A stretch of DNA of 64,000 bases from Psychroflexus aestuariivivens (GCF_004010055.1 NZ_RQVT01000056.1:1-64000); one strand, 5' to 3'; shown: positions 41,860 through 51,353, counted from the stretch's first letter. The notes: generated by a model from the letters alone, not told the origin. Numbers and translations are program-made.

Positions 41860-43596
41860 ATGAATAGAAATTTGAAAATCCATACTGTTTCGTTCTTACT
41901 TAGCCTAATAGGTTTAGTAGTTATGGTTTTCGACTTTGGCTTTGAACATTCTGATTATTTGAGCAAAACTTATAATATTTTTTACGTTGCGGTTATTATT
42001 TTAGGAATTACTTCAACGTCAATTAGGTATTATAAAAATGATGATTTTCCCAAAAAAGGTGTTGTTGTTTTTGATTTGATTTCAGTTTTATTTTCGATTT
42101 TTGTACTGATTAGGCATTTTGTAGTTTTAGATTTTCAGATTTTAGAAAGTTCAGTAATTAGGGACAACTGGTTAAATTTAGCAATCCTTCTTACTTTCAT
42201 TAGGGAGTCTTCAGATATTAAAATTTCAATTGATCGGACTATTCTTAATCCGGCTCAACTATTCATACTTAGTTTTTTGACGATTATAGTAATTGGCAGC
42301 TTCCTCCTCATGCTTCCTAATGCAACCCACTCAGGCATTAGTTTTATTGACGCTTTATTCACTTCTACCAGTGCAGTCTGTGTAACTGGTCTTATTGTGG
42401 TAGATACAGGAAGTTATTTTACAGGTTTAGGTCAAACTATAATTCTTTGCCTAATACAAATAGGTGGTTTAGGTATTTTGACCTTTACAAGTTTTTTTAG
42501 CTATTTTTTTAAAGGAGGCTCAACCTATGAAAATCAGCTTACTTTGAACAGCATTACAAGTTCTAAATCTTTGAGTACAGTTTTCAAAACTTTAAAATAT
42601 ATCATTGTAATCACATTCGGAATTGAGTTGGTCTCAGCACTTCTGATTTATTCTTCATTAGAAAGCTCAGACTTTAAAGGTTTTTCAGATCAGGCTTATT
42701 TTTCCATATTTCATGCTATATCTTCATTTTGTAATGCGGGGTTTTCAACTTTAACCAATAGTTTTAATGAAACTGGTTTCAGATTCAACTACGGACTTCA
42801 ACTTGTAGTAATTGTTTCTTTTATTGTAGGCGGGCTTGGTTTTCCCATAGTTGAAAATATAGTCAAATACATTAGATATAGCGTAAAAAGAGTTTTTGGA
42901 CGGGAAGCAGATTTCAAACCTTGGGTTTTGAATTTGAGTAGTAGAATCACTTTGATTACAACTTTTATTGTGACTGCCATTGCCTTGGTCGTTATTTATA
43001 TTTTAGAATTTAACAACAGCTTAGCCGAGCATAGTGGATTTGGAAAAATCGTAACTGCTCTATTTACGGCTGCTACTCCGCGAACAGCAGGATTCAATAC
43101 CGTAGATACATCTCTTTTGACTTTACCGACTTTATTATTCATTTTACTTCTAATGTGGATTGGCGCATCCCCATCCTCAACTGGCGGAGGTATAAAAACG
43201 AGTACACTTGCAATATCTACTTTGAATATTTTAAGTTTAGCTAGAGGAAAGTCGAGAATTGAAGTTTTCAAGAGAGAAATTTCCAATATATCTATAAGAA
43301 GATCTTATGCTATTATTGCGCTATCTTTGATTGTTATAGGCTTTTCCACTTTGGTTTTAAGTCTAAGCGAAAAAAACTTGAGTCTATTTGATTTGGTTTT
43401 TGAAACCTTTTCAGCTTATTCAACAGTTGGATTAAGCTTAGGAATTACAGACCGACTTAGCGAATTGGGAAAATTGGTCATTATTTTTACGATGTTCGTA
43501 GGCAGAGTAAGCATGCTGACAGTTGTCGTTGCTGTTTTTAAGAAAATAAAGCAAAAAAATTATGATTATCCAACAGAAGAAATATTAATTAACTAA
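41860..43596 (+). CDS. TrkH/KtrB-type potassium transporter subunit
   Basis: 578 residues with about ten to twelve membrane segments. All four pore-loop filter glycines of the SKT superfamily are recognisable: SAVCVTGL, SSFCNAGFS, TPRTAGFN and SAYSTVGLS. The GASPSSTGGGIKTST loop that gates the KtrB pore lies between the third and fourth. The N-terminal ~130 residues hold extra membrane helices, so it is longer than Bacillus KtrB. It is the pore subunit, and the next gene is its regulatory subunit. It starts 2 bp after the nuclease gene, within one transcription unit. Confidence 0.93.
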   Translation: MNRNLKIHTVSFLLSLIGLVVMVFDFGFEHSDYLSKTYNIFYVAVIILGITSTSIRYYKNDDFPKKGVVVFDLISVLFSIFVLIRHFVVLDFQILESSVIRDNWLNLAILLTFIRESSDIKISIDRTILNPAQLFILSFLTIIVIGSFLLMLPNATHSGISFIDALFTSTSAVCVTGLIVVDTGSYFTGLGQTIILCLIQIGGLGILTFTSFFSYFFKGGSTYENQLTLNSITSSKSLSTVFKTLKYIIVITFGIELVSALLIYSSLESSDFKGFSDQAYFSIFHAISSFCNAGFSTLTNSFNETGFRFNYGLQLVVIVSFIVGGLGFPIVENIVKYIRYSVKRVFGREADFKPWVLNLSSRITLITTFIVTAIALVVIYILEFNNSLAEHSGFGKIVTALFTAATPRTAGFNTVDTSLLTLPTLLFILLLMWIGASPSSTGGGIKTSTLAISTLNILSLARGKSRIEVFKREISNISIRRSYAIIALSLIVIGFSTLVLSLSEKNLSLFDLVFETFSAYSTVGLSLGITDRLSELGKLVIIFTMFVGRVSMLTVVVAVFKKIKQKNYDYPTEEILIN

Positions 43597-43598
43597 TT

Positions 43599-44315
43599 AT
43601 GAAATATATCATTGTAGGATTAGGCAATTTCGGTGCCTCACTAGCTCAAAAACTTACAGCTCTAGATAATGAAGTTATAGGAGTTGATAAAAATATGGAC
43701 AAGGTAGATTATTTTAAAGAAAAAATCACACATACCATCCGAATGGACGCTACCGATGAAATTGAAGTTTCTGACTTACCTCTAGACGAAACCGATGTCG
43801 TAGTCATTGCTATTGGAGAAGACCAAGGTGAAAACATTATGACAACGGCTCTTTTCAAAAACCTAGGCGTTAAAGAACTTATCACTAGAGCTATGAATCC
43901 TTTACATAAAAAAGTTCTTCAAGCTATTGGTGTTGACAAGATTGTTCATCCTGAAGCTGAAATCGCCGAGCGCTGGTCAAATAAACTTCACTTTAAAAAT
44001 ATATTGGATTCTTTTGAGCTTAATGAAGATTTTAGTATTGTACAGATAGAACTTCCAGAAAAATTCGCTGGTAAAACGCTAAAGGAATTAGACTTAAGGA
44101 AGAAACATAATCTTCTCATTCTGACTACTATTAAAAAAAATGAAGATAATAATGATTCTGAAAATGAGGATAAGGTAAGTGAAAATGAAAGAGAAGATAA
44201 AATTCGTGGAATATTAGATCCAACAGAAAAATTGAAGGAAAAAGAAATTCTGGTTATTTTTGGAAAAAATAGTGATATAAATACTTTTATTGATAAAAAG
44301 ACTTCTAAGGATTGA
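43599..44315 (+). CDS. TrkA/KtrA-type potassium uptake regulatory subunit
   Basis: 238 residues with a single RCK unit. The NAD/ATP-binding Rossmann fold (IIVGLGNFGASLAQKL, then VDKNMDKVD and RMDATDEIEVSDLP) is followed by an RCK_C/TrkA_C part (about 135-238). The latter is interrupted by a highly charged loop (EDNNDSENEDKVSENEREDK). One RCK unit makes it KtrA-like rather than E. coli TrkA, which has two. It forms an octameric ring on the KtrB dimer and gates it with ATP/ADP or NAD(H). It starts 2 bp after ktrB. Confidence 0.93.
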   Translation: MKYIIVGLGNFGASLAQKLTALDNEVIGVDKNMDKVDYFKEKITHTIRMDATDEIEVSDLPLDETDVVVIAIGEDQGENIMTTALFKNLGVKELITRAMNPLHKKVLQAIGVDKIVHPEAEIAERWSNKLHFKNILDSFELNEDFSIVQIELPEKFAGKTLKELDLRKKHNLLILTTIKKNEDNNDSENEDKVSENEREDKIRGILDPTEKLKEKEILVIFGKNSDINTFIDKKTSKD

Positions 44316-44454
44316 CGAAAAGTTCGAACATGTTTCTTTATATCGGAATCTAAAGCAAAACATAAGAAATAAAGTTTTATTTATCCTAAATTTAGCGCTT
44401 CTAGCTTTTTCAATCAAAAATTAAAGCTAAAACAAAAAATAATTTTGAATCAGT

Positions 44455-45255
44455 ATGACTTGGAAAGAAAAGGTTCATGAAGTAATTTACGAGGCAGACA
44501 CAAAAGCTGGAAAAGTATTCGATGTGGCTTTGCTGATTGTAATTGTAGTAAGTCTCGCATTAGTGGTACTCGACTCTGTTGAACAAATTAGCTTAGAATA
44601 CCATTCTTTGTTTGTTACTTTAGAATGGATTATTACCATATTTTTTACAATTGAATATATTTTGAGAATTATCAGTATAAAAAAACCAAAAAATTATATT
44701 CTTAGTTTTTATGGTATAGTCGATTTTCTTTCTACAATTCCACTTTATGTTTCATTAGTTTTTGTTGGCTCCGGAGCCTTATTGTCTTTAAGAGCTTTAA
44801 GGTTACTACGAGTTTTTAGAGTGCTTAAGCTAGCAAGATATACTGGAGCCGGTTCTGTAGTTTCAGTCGCCTTGAAAAAGAGCATGCCTAAAATATTGAT
44901 ATTTTTATACAGTGTTATCATAATAGCTTTTGTATCTGGAACTATTATGTACCTTGTAGAAGGACCCGAAAACGGCTACACTTCTATCCCTATTGGGATT
45001 TACTGGACAATTGTAACCTTGACAACTGTTGGATTTGGAGACATTCACCCTGTAACGCCTTTAGGTCAATTCATAGCTACTCTTATTATGCTACTTGGTT
45101 ATGGTATTATAGCTGTGCCAACAGGAATTGTTACGGCAGAAATGACAAAAGAAAATGTTTCCAGAAATACTCAAGTATGCTACAACTGTGGAGAAAGTAT
45201 ACATCAAGATGACGCTCAATTTTGTCATAAATGTGGCTATGATTTGAAAAGATAA
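44455..45255 (+). CDS. Voltage-gated potassium channel with C-terminal zinc ribbon
   Basis: 266 residues. It has six membrane segments. S4 is LRALRLLRVFRVLKLAR (about 112-128), with a positive residue about every third position. The pore loop has the K+ filter TLTTVGFGD (TVGFGD at 191-196), and S6 ends near 228. The last 25 residues form a small zinc ribbon: Cys242/Cys245 (CYNC) and Cys257/Cys260 (CHKC). The ribbon is cytosolic and could mediate tetramer contacts or sensing. The gene follows ktrA by 139 bp, forming a K+ block. Confidence 0.9.
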   Translation: MTWKEKVHEVIYEADTKAGKVFDVALLIVIVVSLALVVLDSVEQISLEYHSLFVTLEWIITIFFTIEYILRIISIKKPKNYILSFYGIVDFLSTIPLYVSLVFVGSGALLSLRALRLLRVFRVLKLARYTGAGSVVSVALKKSMPKILIFLYSVIIIAFVSGTIMYLVEGPENGYTSIPIGIYWTIVTLTTVGFGDIHPVTPLGQFIATLIMLLGYGIIAVPTGIVTAEMTKENVSRNTQVCYNCGESIHQDDAQFCHKCGYDLKR

Positions 45256-45414
45256 ATTATTTATTAAAACAGTTTTTAATTTGAATAAAATAAATTTTGA
45301 AAATCTTCAGTTACAGAAATTTCAAAATCATGAAATCTTTGAAAATCTATAGTTTTAGAATTCAATTTTTATTCGAAATTTACCATAATTAACAGAAAAA
45401 TTTTAGTTTGAATT

Positions 45415-46323
45415 ATGACAAAAAAACTGATTTCAATAATTGGTCCGACGGCAATAGGCAAAACTTCAAAAAGCATCGCTTTGGCGAAAATTTACAACAC
45501 AGAAATTTTATCCTGTGATTCTAGGCAGTTTTATAAAGAAATGTCGATAGGAACTGCTGTGCCTGAAGACTCGGAAATGGCTGAAATTCCTCATCATTTT
45601 ATACAACATCGTTCCATAATTGAAAATTATAATGTTGGTGATTTTGAAAAAGACGCAATTAAAAAGCTTAGTGAAATTTTTCTTGAAAACAATATCGCCA
45701 TAATGGTTGGTGGTAGCGGTTTGTATGAAAAAGCTGTAGTAGAAGGTTTGGATCAATTTCCAGATATTGATCCAAAAGTTAGAGAAAATCTGAATACTAT
45801 TCTGAAGCATTATGGCATCGAAAAACTTCAAAATGAATTGGCTGAAAAAGATCCTGAATATTATACAACAATAGATCAGGAAAATCCTAGAAGAATAATC
45901 CGGGCATTAGAAGTTATTTTAAGTTCAGGAGAAAAATTTTCTAAATTTTTGAATCAACCAAAACCAAAACGTTCATTTGAAACTATAAAAATTGGATTGG
46001 ATGCTCCAAGACAAATTATTTATGAAAGAATCAACCAGAGAGTAGATTTAATGATTGAAAATGGATTGGTTGACGAAGCTAAATCACTTTACAAACACAA
46101 AAGTTTGAATGCTTTAAACACCGTTGGTTATAAAGAATTGTTTAGGTTTTTTGAAGATGAAATTACTTTAGAAGAAGCTATTTCGGAAATAAAAAAGAAT
46201 ACAAGAAGATTTGCTAAACGACAAATGACTTGGTTCAAAAAAGATGAAGACATTCGATGGTTTCCATATGAAACCTCTGCAAAAGAAATTTCAGAATTTA
46301 TAAACAAAAAACACCTATCATAA
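45415..46323 (+). CDS. miaA: tRNA dimethylallyltransferase MiaA
   Basis: 302 residues. It adds a dimethylallyl group to A37 of tRNAs that read UNN codons. The P-loop IIGPTAIGKTSKSIALA is at the N terminus, followed by SCDSRQFYKEMSIGTAVP, VGGSGLYEKAVVEGL, DQENPRRIIRALEV and the C-terminal TRRFAKRQMTWFKKD block with the catalytic base region. It is about 10 residues shorter than E. coli MiaA but complete. It converges on the response regulator gene. Confidence 0.96.
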   Translation: MTKKLISIIGPTAIGKTSKSIALAKIYNTEILSCDSRQFYKEMSIGTAVPEDSEMAEIPHHFIQHRSIIENYNVGDFEKDAIKKLSEIFLENNIAIMVGGSGLYEKAVVEGLDQFPDIDPKVRENLNTILKHYGIEKLQNELAEKDPEYYTTIDQENPRRIIRALEVILSSGEKFSKFLNQPKPKRSFETIKIGLDAPRQIIYERINQRVDLMIENGLVDEAKSLYKHKSLNALNTVGYKELFRFFEDEITLEEAISEIKKNTRRFAKRQMTWFKKDEDIRWFPYETSAKEISEFINKKHLS

Positions 46324-46346
46324 TAAAATCAATTATTACGATAGGT
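46313..46346. terminator. Weak convergent terminator between miaA and the response regulator gene
   Basis: A 13-bp stem with one A-C mismatch (starting ACCTATC at 46313 and closing GATAGGT to about 46346) includes the miaA stop codon. It is AT-rich with only short T runs, so efficiency is uncertain. Confidence 0.45.
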
Positions 46347-46374
46347 AATTTTGAAACTGAAAAAAGATAAGAAT

Positions 46375-47097
46375 TTATGCTCCTTTTCCGTCGGAACCTC
46401 TAACAACCAAACGGAAACCTTCTCCGTGGATATTTAAAATTTCAACGGTTTCATCTTTTTTCAAGTATTTTCTTAATTTGGCGATATAAACATCCATACT
46501 TCTTGATGTAAAGTAGTTATCGTCTCTCCAAATCTTTGTCAATGCCAACTCTCTTGGCATCAAATCATTTTCATATAATGCCAAAAGCCTCAATAATTCA
46601 TTTTCTTTTGGTGATAATTTGATAGGTTCTTCATCCTTATAAGTTAAGAAACGAAGTTTAGAATTGAGGTGAAAATTACCAATCGTAAATTCAAATTGTT
46701 TACTTTCTGCTAAACTATCAGAACTTTTTCTTTGCATAATGGCTTTGATTTTCATCAAAAGCACTTCACTGTCAAATGGTTTATTCAAATAGTCATCAGC
46801 TCCGACTTTATAGCCTTTTAAAACATCATCTTTCATAGCCTTCGCAGTTAAAAAGATAATTGGAACGTCTTCATTTTTAGCTCTAATTTCTTTTGCTAAA
46901 GTAAAACCGTCTTTGTATGGCATCATGACATCTAATATGCATAGATCGAAGTTGCCTTTTTTAAATTTCTCAAAGCCTTCCATACCGTTCTTAGCATGTG
47001 TAACGTCGTAGTTATTCATGGCTAAATAATCTTTCAATACGATTCCAAAATTTGGATCGTCCTCTACTAATAAAATTTTCTTGTTTTCAGTTTCCAT
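46375..47097 (-). CDS. OmpR-family response regulator (RprY-like)
   Basis: 240 residues. The receiver domain has acidic residues VEDD (11-14), phospho-acceptor Asp56 (ILDVMMP) and Lys in FLTAKAMKDD. The winged-helix DNA-binding domain (about 137-230) carries KLSPKENELLRLLALYENDLMPRELAL and SRSMDVYIAKLRKYL. It is the partner of the sensor kinase encoded just upstream (4 bp between). The ordering in flavobacteria resembles the RprX/RprY system of Bacteroidales. It is the last gene of a five-gene minus-strand unit. Confidence 0.92.
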   Translation of the reverse strand: METENKKILLVEDDPNFGIVLKDYLAMNNYDVTHAKNGMEGFEKFKKGNFDLCILDVMMPYKDGFTLAKEIRAKNEDVPIIFLTAKAMKDDVLKGYKVGADDYLNKPFDSEVLLMKIKAIMQRKSSDSLAESKQFEFTIGNFHLNSKLRFLTYKDEEPIKLSPKENELLRLLALYENDLMPRELALTKIWRDDNYFTSRSMDVYIAKLRKYLKKDETVEILNIHGEGFRLVVRGSDGKGA

Positions 47098-47101
47098 ATA
47101 T

Positions 47102-48667
47102 TTATGATATTAATGGTAATTTAATTATAAATGAACTTCCTTTTCCTTTTTCACTTGTCACAGATATCTCACCGTGATGATCTTCAACGATTCTTTTTAC
47201 ATAAGCTAATCCAAGACCGTGCCCTTTTACGTTATGAACATCTCCTGTGTGTTCTCGATAAAATTTTTCAAAAATTTTCTTTTGAACCTGTTTGCTCATT
47301 CCGCTTCCTTTATCTGAAATAGTCAACAAAATAAAATTGCTTACATTTTCAGTATAAACATCTATTTCGGGTACGTCCGTTGAATATTTTACTGCATTGT
47401 CCAAAATGTTTACAATAACATTTGAAAAATGAGAATCATTAGCCAAAACACTGTCACGAGATGCTTCAAGATGTGTCTTTATATAACCTCCGCGATCTTC
47501 AACAATTAAGTTGATGTGACTTACAGCGTCTTCTATAATATCGTGCAAATCACGCTTTTCTTTTTCAATATCTAGTTCATTGCGCTCCAGTTTTGAAATT
47601 CTCAAAACATTTTCTACTTGAGCATGCATCCGTTTATTTTCCTCTCTAATCATGTTCAAATAGCGATCAACAGCGTCAGGATTTTTTGAAATCATTGGGT
47701 TTTTCACAGAATCCAAAGCCAAATTGATTGTAGCAATAGGCGTTTTAAATTCATGAGTCATGTTGTTAATGAAATCGGTTTTGATTTGTGAAATCTGTCT
47801 TTGACGAATCAATTGACCGATTGCAGAAGAAAAGGCTAAAACAATAACCAAAGTAAACATTACTGACAAACCGCCCATTAAAGCAATAGATGACAAAATT
47901 TGCTTATTTTTATCCTTAAAATTGATAAACAATTGAAAGTCTGAGTTCGTATCGTTATAACTATATACAGGAATTCCGTAAGTTGAAGGTGAATTCAATT
48001 CGAAATTGGCTGTTTTCACTTTTGTTGACAAAGCATTGCTATAAATGCCAAATTCATAATCTGAATCCATATTCCTTTTCTGCATTTGCTCATCAATCAA
48101 ATTCTTGATCTCGATTGTGTCAATACGTTTATGAATCGGAATTTTAGACGCCATTTCTTTAATTGCGTCCAACCACAAATATTTCTGTTCGTCTTCCAGA
48201 TTATTTATTTTTTCAAAACGCTCGAGCGCACTCAAAGTATTTCCATCGACATCATTTCGCCGCATTACGGCAGTAACTTTTCTGTTCACTAGTTTTTTAA
48301 ATTCAACCGAATCTTGATTTTCAGCTAAAAAAGGAGATGCAATTTTATAATCTTCCTGAAAAATACTGTTTGAATACAAAAAATAATCTGCGGAAATCTC
48401 ATCTTCTTTCAACTGAAAAATTTCACTTAACTGAGTTTCTACAGGAGTCGCAGAATCAGCTAAAGCAGCAAATTCGAAATAATATTTATCTATTTCTTGT
48501 TTTTCTAACTGCTGAACAACATTGATGAGAATTTGCTTAGCTCCCATAGAAAACTGCTCTTCGTTGCTTTCTACTGTGTTTTTAATCCAGTAGCCCTGCA
48601 CGAAAATGATTCCAACAAGGGAAACACTCATCAAAACAATTATGAATTTGAAAATCTTTTTATTCAT
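47102..48667 (-). CDS. Membrane sensor histidine kinase (RprX-like)
   Basis: 521 residues. Membrane segments at about 8-28 and 259-283 enclose a ~230-residue periplasmic sensor domain. The cytoplasmic HisKA has the H-box INNMTHEFKTPIATI (His305). The HATPase_c domain is complete: N box VIVNILDNAVKYS, G1 LTISDKGSGMS, F box KIFEKFYRE and G2 VKGHGLGLAYVKRIV. It phosphorylates the response regulator encoded next to it. The ligand is unknown. It follows coaE by 63 bp in the same direction. Confidence 0.93.
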   Translation of the reverse strand: MNKKIFKFIIVLMSVSLVGIIFVQGYWIKNTVESNEEQFSMGAKQILINVVQQLEKQEIDKYYFEFAALADSATPVETQLSEIFQLKEDEISADYFLYSNSIFQEDYKIASPFLAENQDSVEFKKLVNRKVTAVMRRNDVDGNTLSALERFEKINNLEDEQKYLWLDAIKEMASKIPIHKRIDTIEIKNLIDEQMQKRNMDSDYEFGIYSNALSTKVKTANFELNSPSTYGIPVYSYNDTNSDFQLFINFKDKNKQILSSIALMGGLSVMFTLVIVLAFSSAIGQLIRQRQISQIKTDFINNMTHEFKTPIATINLALDSVKNPMISKNPDAVDRYLNMIREENKRMHAQVENVLRISKLERNELDIEKEKRDLHDIIEDAVSHINLIVEDRGGYIKTHLEASRDSVLANDSHFSNVIVNILDNAVKYSTDVPEIDVYTENVSNFILLTISDKGSGMSKQVQKKIFEKFYREHTGDVHNVKGHGLGLAYVKRIVEDHHGEISVTSEKGKGSSFIIKLPLIS

Positions 48668-48730
48668 TCCGTCAAAATTAACTTTTTAATTAAAGGCTCA
48701 AATAGCATTTAACCGAAAGTTAACATCAAA

Positions 48731-49327
48731 TCAAATGGAATTATCTGAAAGTTTTGAAATATCTTCATGAAGTTCACGAACTCTTTGCTGAGTTTGTTTT
48801 AAATCTAGATTTTCAATAACGAAATCCGCAAGTTTAGCTTTTTTAGCATCGCTCCATTGGTTACTAATTCTTGACTGAACAGAATTTGGATTGGATGAAT
48901 CTCGTGCAACTACTCTCTGGATTCTAAGTTGCTTTGGTGCAGTTACCAAAATAGTGAAATCGAAATCGTCTTGTCTTTTTTTTTCAAAAATTATAGCAGC
49001 TTCATAAATTATATATTCTGAATTTTGTTTACTGATCCATTTCATAAAGGCTTTATGAACTTCAGGATGTATGATGCTGTTCAGGGTTTTTAGCGCTTTA
49101 TCATCATTGAATACAATTTCCGCTAATTTTTTTCGGTCTAAATCATCGTTTTCAGATAAAATTCCTTGTCCAAAAACTGCGGTCATTTGTTCTAAAACTG
49201 ACTTGGTTTTTTGAATTTTTTTGGCTTCTTCATCTGCAATGAATACAGGAACGCCTAATTCTTGAAACATTTTGGCTACTGTAGATTTTCCACTACCAAT
49301 ACCACCTGTCAACCCTACTTTTATCAT
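48731..49327 (-). CDS. coaE: Dephospho-CoA kinase
   Basis: 198 residues. It carries out the last step of coenzyme A synthesis, phosphorylation of the ribose 3'-OH. The Walker A loop VGLTGGIGSGKSTVAKMF is at the N terminus, followed by VFIADEEAKKIQ, IIHPEVHKAFMKW, YEAAIIFEKK and RIQRVVARD. Its start overlaps the YbbR gene by 4 bp (ATGA). Confidence 0.96.
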   Translation of the reverse strand: MIKVGLTGGIGSGKSTVAKMFQELGVPVFIADEEAKKIQKTKSVLEQMTAVFGQGILSENDDLDRKKLAEIVFNDDKALKTLNSIIHPEVHKAFMKWISKQNSEYIIYEAAIIFEKKRQDDFDFTILVTAPKQLRIQRVVARDSSNPNSVQSRISNQWSDAKKAKLADFVIENLDLKQTQQRVRELHEDISKLSDNSI

Positions 49328-50274
49328 TTTTTTACCAAATAATCAACTTTATTAATATTCAAATTCAGATGTTTGAGTGATTTAGGATGCTCAACAATTT
49401 TTGGAATCATGAAGTCTTCATCTTCTTTATATTCACATTCTACAGTAAAATCATTTTCATCAATTTTTTCAAAATTTGACAAGCTGGTTTTAAAACTTAT
49501 TTCAACTGTTTTGGGAAATGTTGTTACCTCTGCATATTGTGGTAAGTTGACGACTTTTATAGGAACTTGTACTTTGCCTTCAGTAAAACGATCAACAACC
49601 AATTGATATTCAACTTGAGTTGTAAAAAAATTGACCAATTCGAAATCTTCAGTCTTAAGTTGAATTTTACCAGAAAGTGTATCTGATACATCTGTGAAAG
49701 TCTTCGAGATTGTGTGTACAGAATCTATTTCTTTCAATATAGAATCTTTGCCCGAAATCTTTACCATTTTGGGCATTACTTTAAAATTTTGAACCGAATC
49801 ATAACCCAACTTGAATTCAACCTGTAGGTTTGGAATAACCTTTATTTTTTTAGTTTTAAGTTTATAATACTCGTAGTTTAAAGTGCTTTGGGTTAATTTT
49901 AATTCAGATTCTGATAAATTAAATTTCTTCACAATTTCAGAAATATCTTTGTATAAATCATAAGTTAGGTAGGCATCTTCAACTTTAAGATGTTTAAAAT
50001 CTATTCTATAATTTTGATTGAACAGGTTCAGAGATAATAACTTAAAACCTGTTTCATTCAGTTGAAAGTCGACAGATTTCGATTTTTTTTCGACTACAAT
50101 ATCTTTGGGAGTATTTGTGATTTCAAAATTAAACTCTACTGTTTGGTTGTAATTTTTAGATAACTGAACAAAAATCCAAATCAGCAAAGTAAAACACAGA
50201 AAAAAGATAAAAGCTTTATAATTACGCTTACTCAGATTTGTTTTTATAGTCTTGAACTGTCGATTTTTATTCAT
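49324..50274 (-). CDS. YbbR-like domain protein, membrane anchored
   Basis: 316 residues. A short basic N terminus is followed by one membrane segment (about 20-37, FIFFLCFTLLIWIFVQL). The extracytoplasmic region has two to three YbbR-like beta modules, recognisable by repeats of the PKMVKISGKDSIL and FPKTVEISFKTSL type. In Firmicutes YbbR (CdaR) regulates the c-di-AMP synthase CdaA; here no cyclase gene is adjacent, so that link is only a possibility. It overlaps both neighbours (the glycosyltransferase gene and coaE) by 4 bp, so the three are translated together. Confidence 0.85.
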   Translation of the reverse strand: MNKNRQFKTIKTNLSKRNYKAFIFFLCFTLLIWIFVQLSKNYNQTVEFNFEITNTPKDIVVEKKSKSVDFQLNETGFKLLSLNLFNQNYRIDFKHLKVEDAYLTYDLYKDISEIVKKFNLSESELKLTQSTLNYEYYKLKTKKIKVIPNLQVEFKLGYDSVQNFKVMPKMVKISGKDSILKEIDSVHTISKTFTDVSDTLSGKIQLKTEDFELVNFFTTQVEYQLVVDRFTEGKVQVPIKVVNLPQYAEVTTFPKTVEISFKTSLSNFEKIDENDFTVECEYKEDEDFMIPKIVEHPKSLKHLNLNINKVDYLVKK

Positions 50275-51278
50275 TTTTGGAAAAATAATTTAGGAAAAAC
50301 TTCCCTTGGGTTTTTATTCAATATATGAATTTTAAAATAACTATTCAAAAATCCCAAGCCATATCCAAAAAACTGAATTTGGGTTGCCCATAAGGTCAGT
50401 AATCCAATTTTTAAGCTCTTATGGGTCACAGAAGCATCAATTAGTAATAAAAATAAATATAAAGAAAGGAAATAAGCAATGAAATGATAATCGAAAACGA
50501 TAAAAAACAAAGATAAAACTAACACTACGACATAAACAGATGGAAACCAATAGGTGATTTTAGCTGTATTAGGATAGCGTTTTAACAAAATAGGTCTAAC
50601 TAAGCCGAACTTATTGACTTGAGTTTTGAATTTCGAAAAATCGATTCGCCTTTTGTGATAAACGAATGCTTTTGGTATATAGCCAACATTGAAGCCTTTT
50701 TGCTTGAGTCTTATTGATAAATCAGGATCTTCACCAGGATGAATATCGGAAAAACCTTGCGTTTCTTGAAAGGCTTCTTTAGACAGACCCATATTAAAAC
50801 TCCTTGGTTCATAAGTAGTAGAAATTTTGGAATTTTTACTACCACGAATTCCACCCGTAGTCAAAAACGAAGTCATAACGTAATCGATGGCTTTTTGGGT
50901 GTCTGAAAAATTTTGATGAGCACGATCTGGACCTCCAAAGCAATCAAAATGATACGCATGAAGTGCTTCTCTAACTTCGCTCAAATATGTATTTGGTAAA
51001 ATAACGTCGCTGTCTAATATAATATAATAATTGCCTTTTGCTTTTTTCATTCCGAAATTTCGAGAATCACCAGGACCAGAATTACTTTTGCTAAAATATT
51101 TAAGTTTGAGTTTAGTCTTATATTCTTCAATAACATGTTCTGATGTTTCTGTTGATCCATCTTCAATAATTAGGACTTCGAAATCATCTTCTATCTTGGT
51201 CAAGCTTTCAAGAAGTTCCTCTATTTCTTTAGGACGGTTATAAACCGGAACAATAAATGAAAAGTGCAAATGTTTCAT
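50271..51278 (-). CDS. Family 2 glycosyltransferase
   Basis: 335 residues. The GT-A domain has FSFIVPVYNRPKEIEELLESL, LIIEDGS, NFGMKKAKGNYYIILDSDVILP with the metal-binding DSD, and the GEDPDLSIRLKQKGF acceptor-side motif. Two to three membrane helices follow (about 245-320). It probably transfers a sugar to a lipid or envelope glycan at the inner membrane; donor and acceptor cannot be told. It is the first gene of the GT2-YbbR-coaE-kinase-regulator unit, with a -7 element only 4 bp upstream of the ATG. Confidence 0.88.
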   Translation of the reverse strand: MKHLHFSFIVPVYNRPKEIEELLESLTKIEDDFEVLIIEDGSTETSEHVIEEYKTKLKLKYFSKSNSGPGDSRNFGMKKAKGNYYIILDSDVILPNTYLSEVREALHAYHFDCFGGPDRAHQNFSDTQKAIDYVMTSFLTTGGIRGSKNSKISTTYEPRSFNMGLSKEAFQETQGFSDIHPGEDPDLSIRLKQKGFNVGYIPKAFVYHKRRIDFSKFKTQVNKFGLVRPILLKRYPNTAKITYWFPSVYVVVLVLSLFFIVFDYHFIAYFLSLYLFLLLIDASVTHKSLKIGLLTLWATQIQFFGYGLGFLNSYFKIHILNKNPREVFPKLFFQK

Positions 51279-51282
51279 GCTT

Positions 51283-51290
51283 CAAATATA
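51283..51290 (-). promoter_or_regulatory. -7 promoter element of the GT2-YbbR-coaE-kinase unit (TATATTTG on minus strand)
   Basis: Exact TAnnTTTG match whose 3' end is 4 bp from the ATG at 51278, predicting a leaderless or nearly leaderless mRNA. It lies directly after the terminator of the giant gene. Confidence 0.45.
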
Positions 51291-51302
51291 TTACAAATAA
51301 AA

Positions 51303-51328
51303 AATCCCGAGACTAAAGCCTCGGGATT
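51303..51328 (-). terminator. Intrinsic terminator of the 2971-residue protein gene
   Basis: A GC-rich 9-bp perfect stem (51303-51311 with 51320-51328) with an 8-nt loop, followed on the minus strand by a T run (the A run at about 51297-51304). Confidence 0.8.
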
Positions 51329-51353
51329 CATTATTTAAATATTTAAGTTGAAA

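Noticed and set aside
49324-50274. A c-di-AMP signalling locus (YbbR/CdaR with the KtrA target nearby).
   Set aside because: No diadenylate cyclase gene is present in the window, and ktrA lies in a separate unit about 5 kb away on the other strand; the link is too weak.
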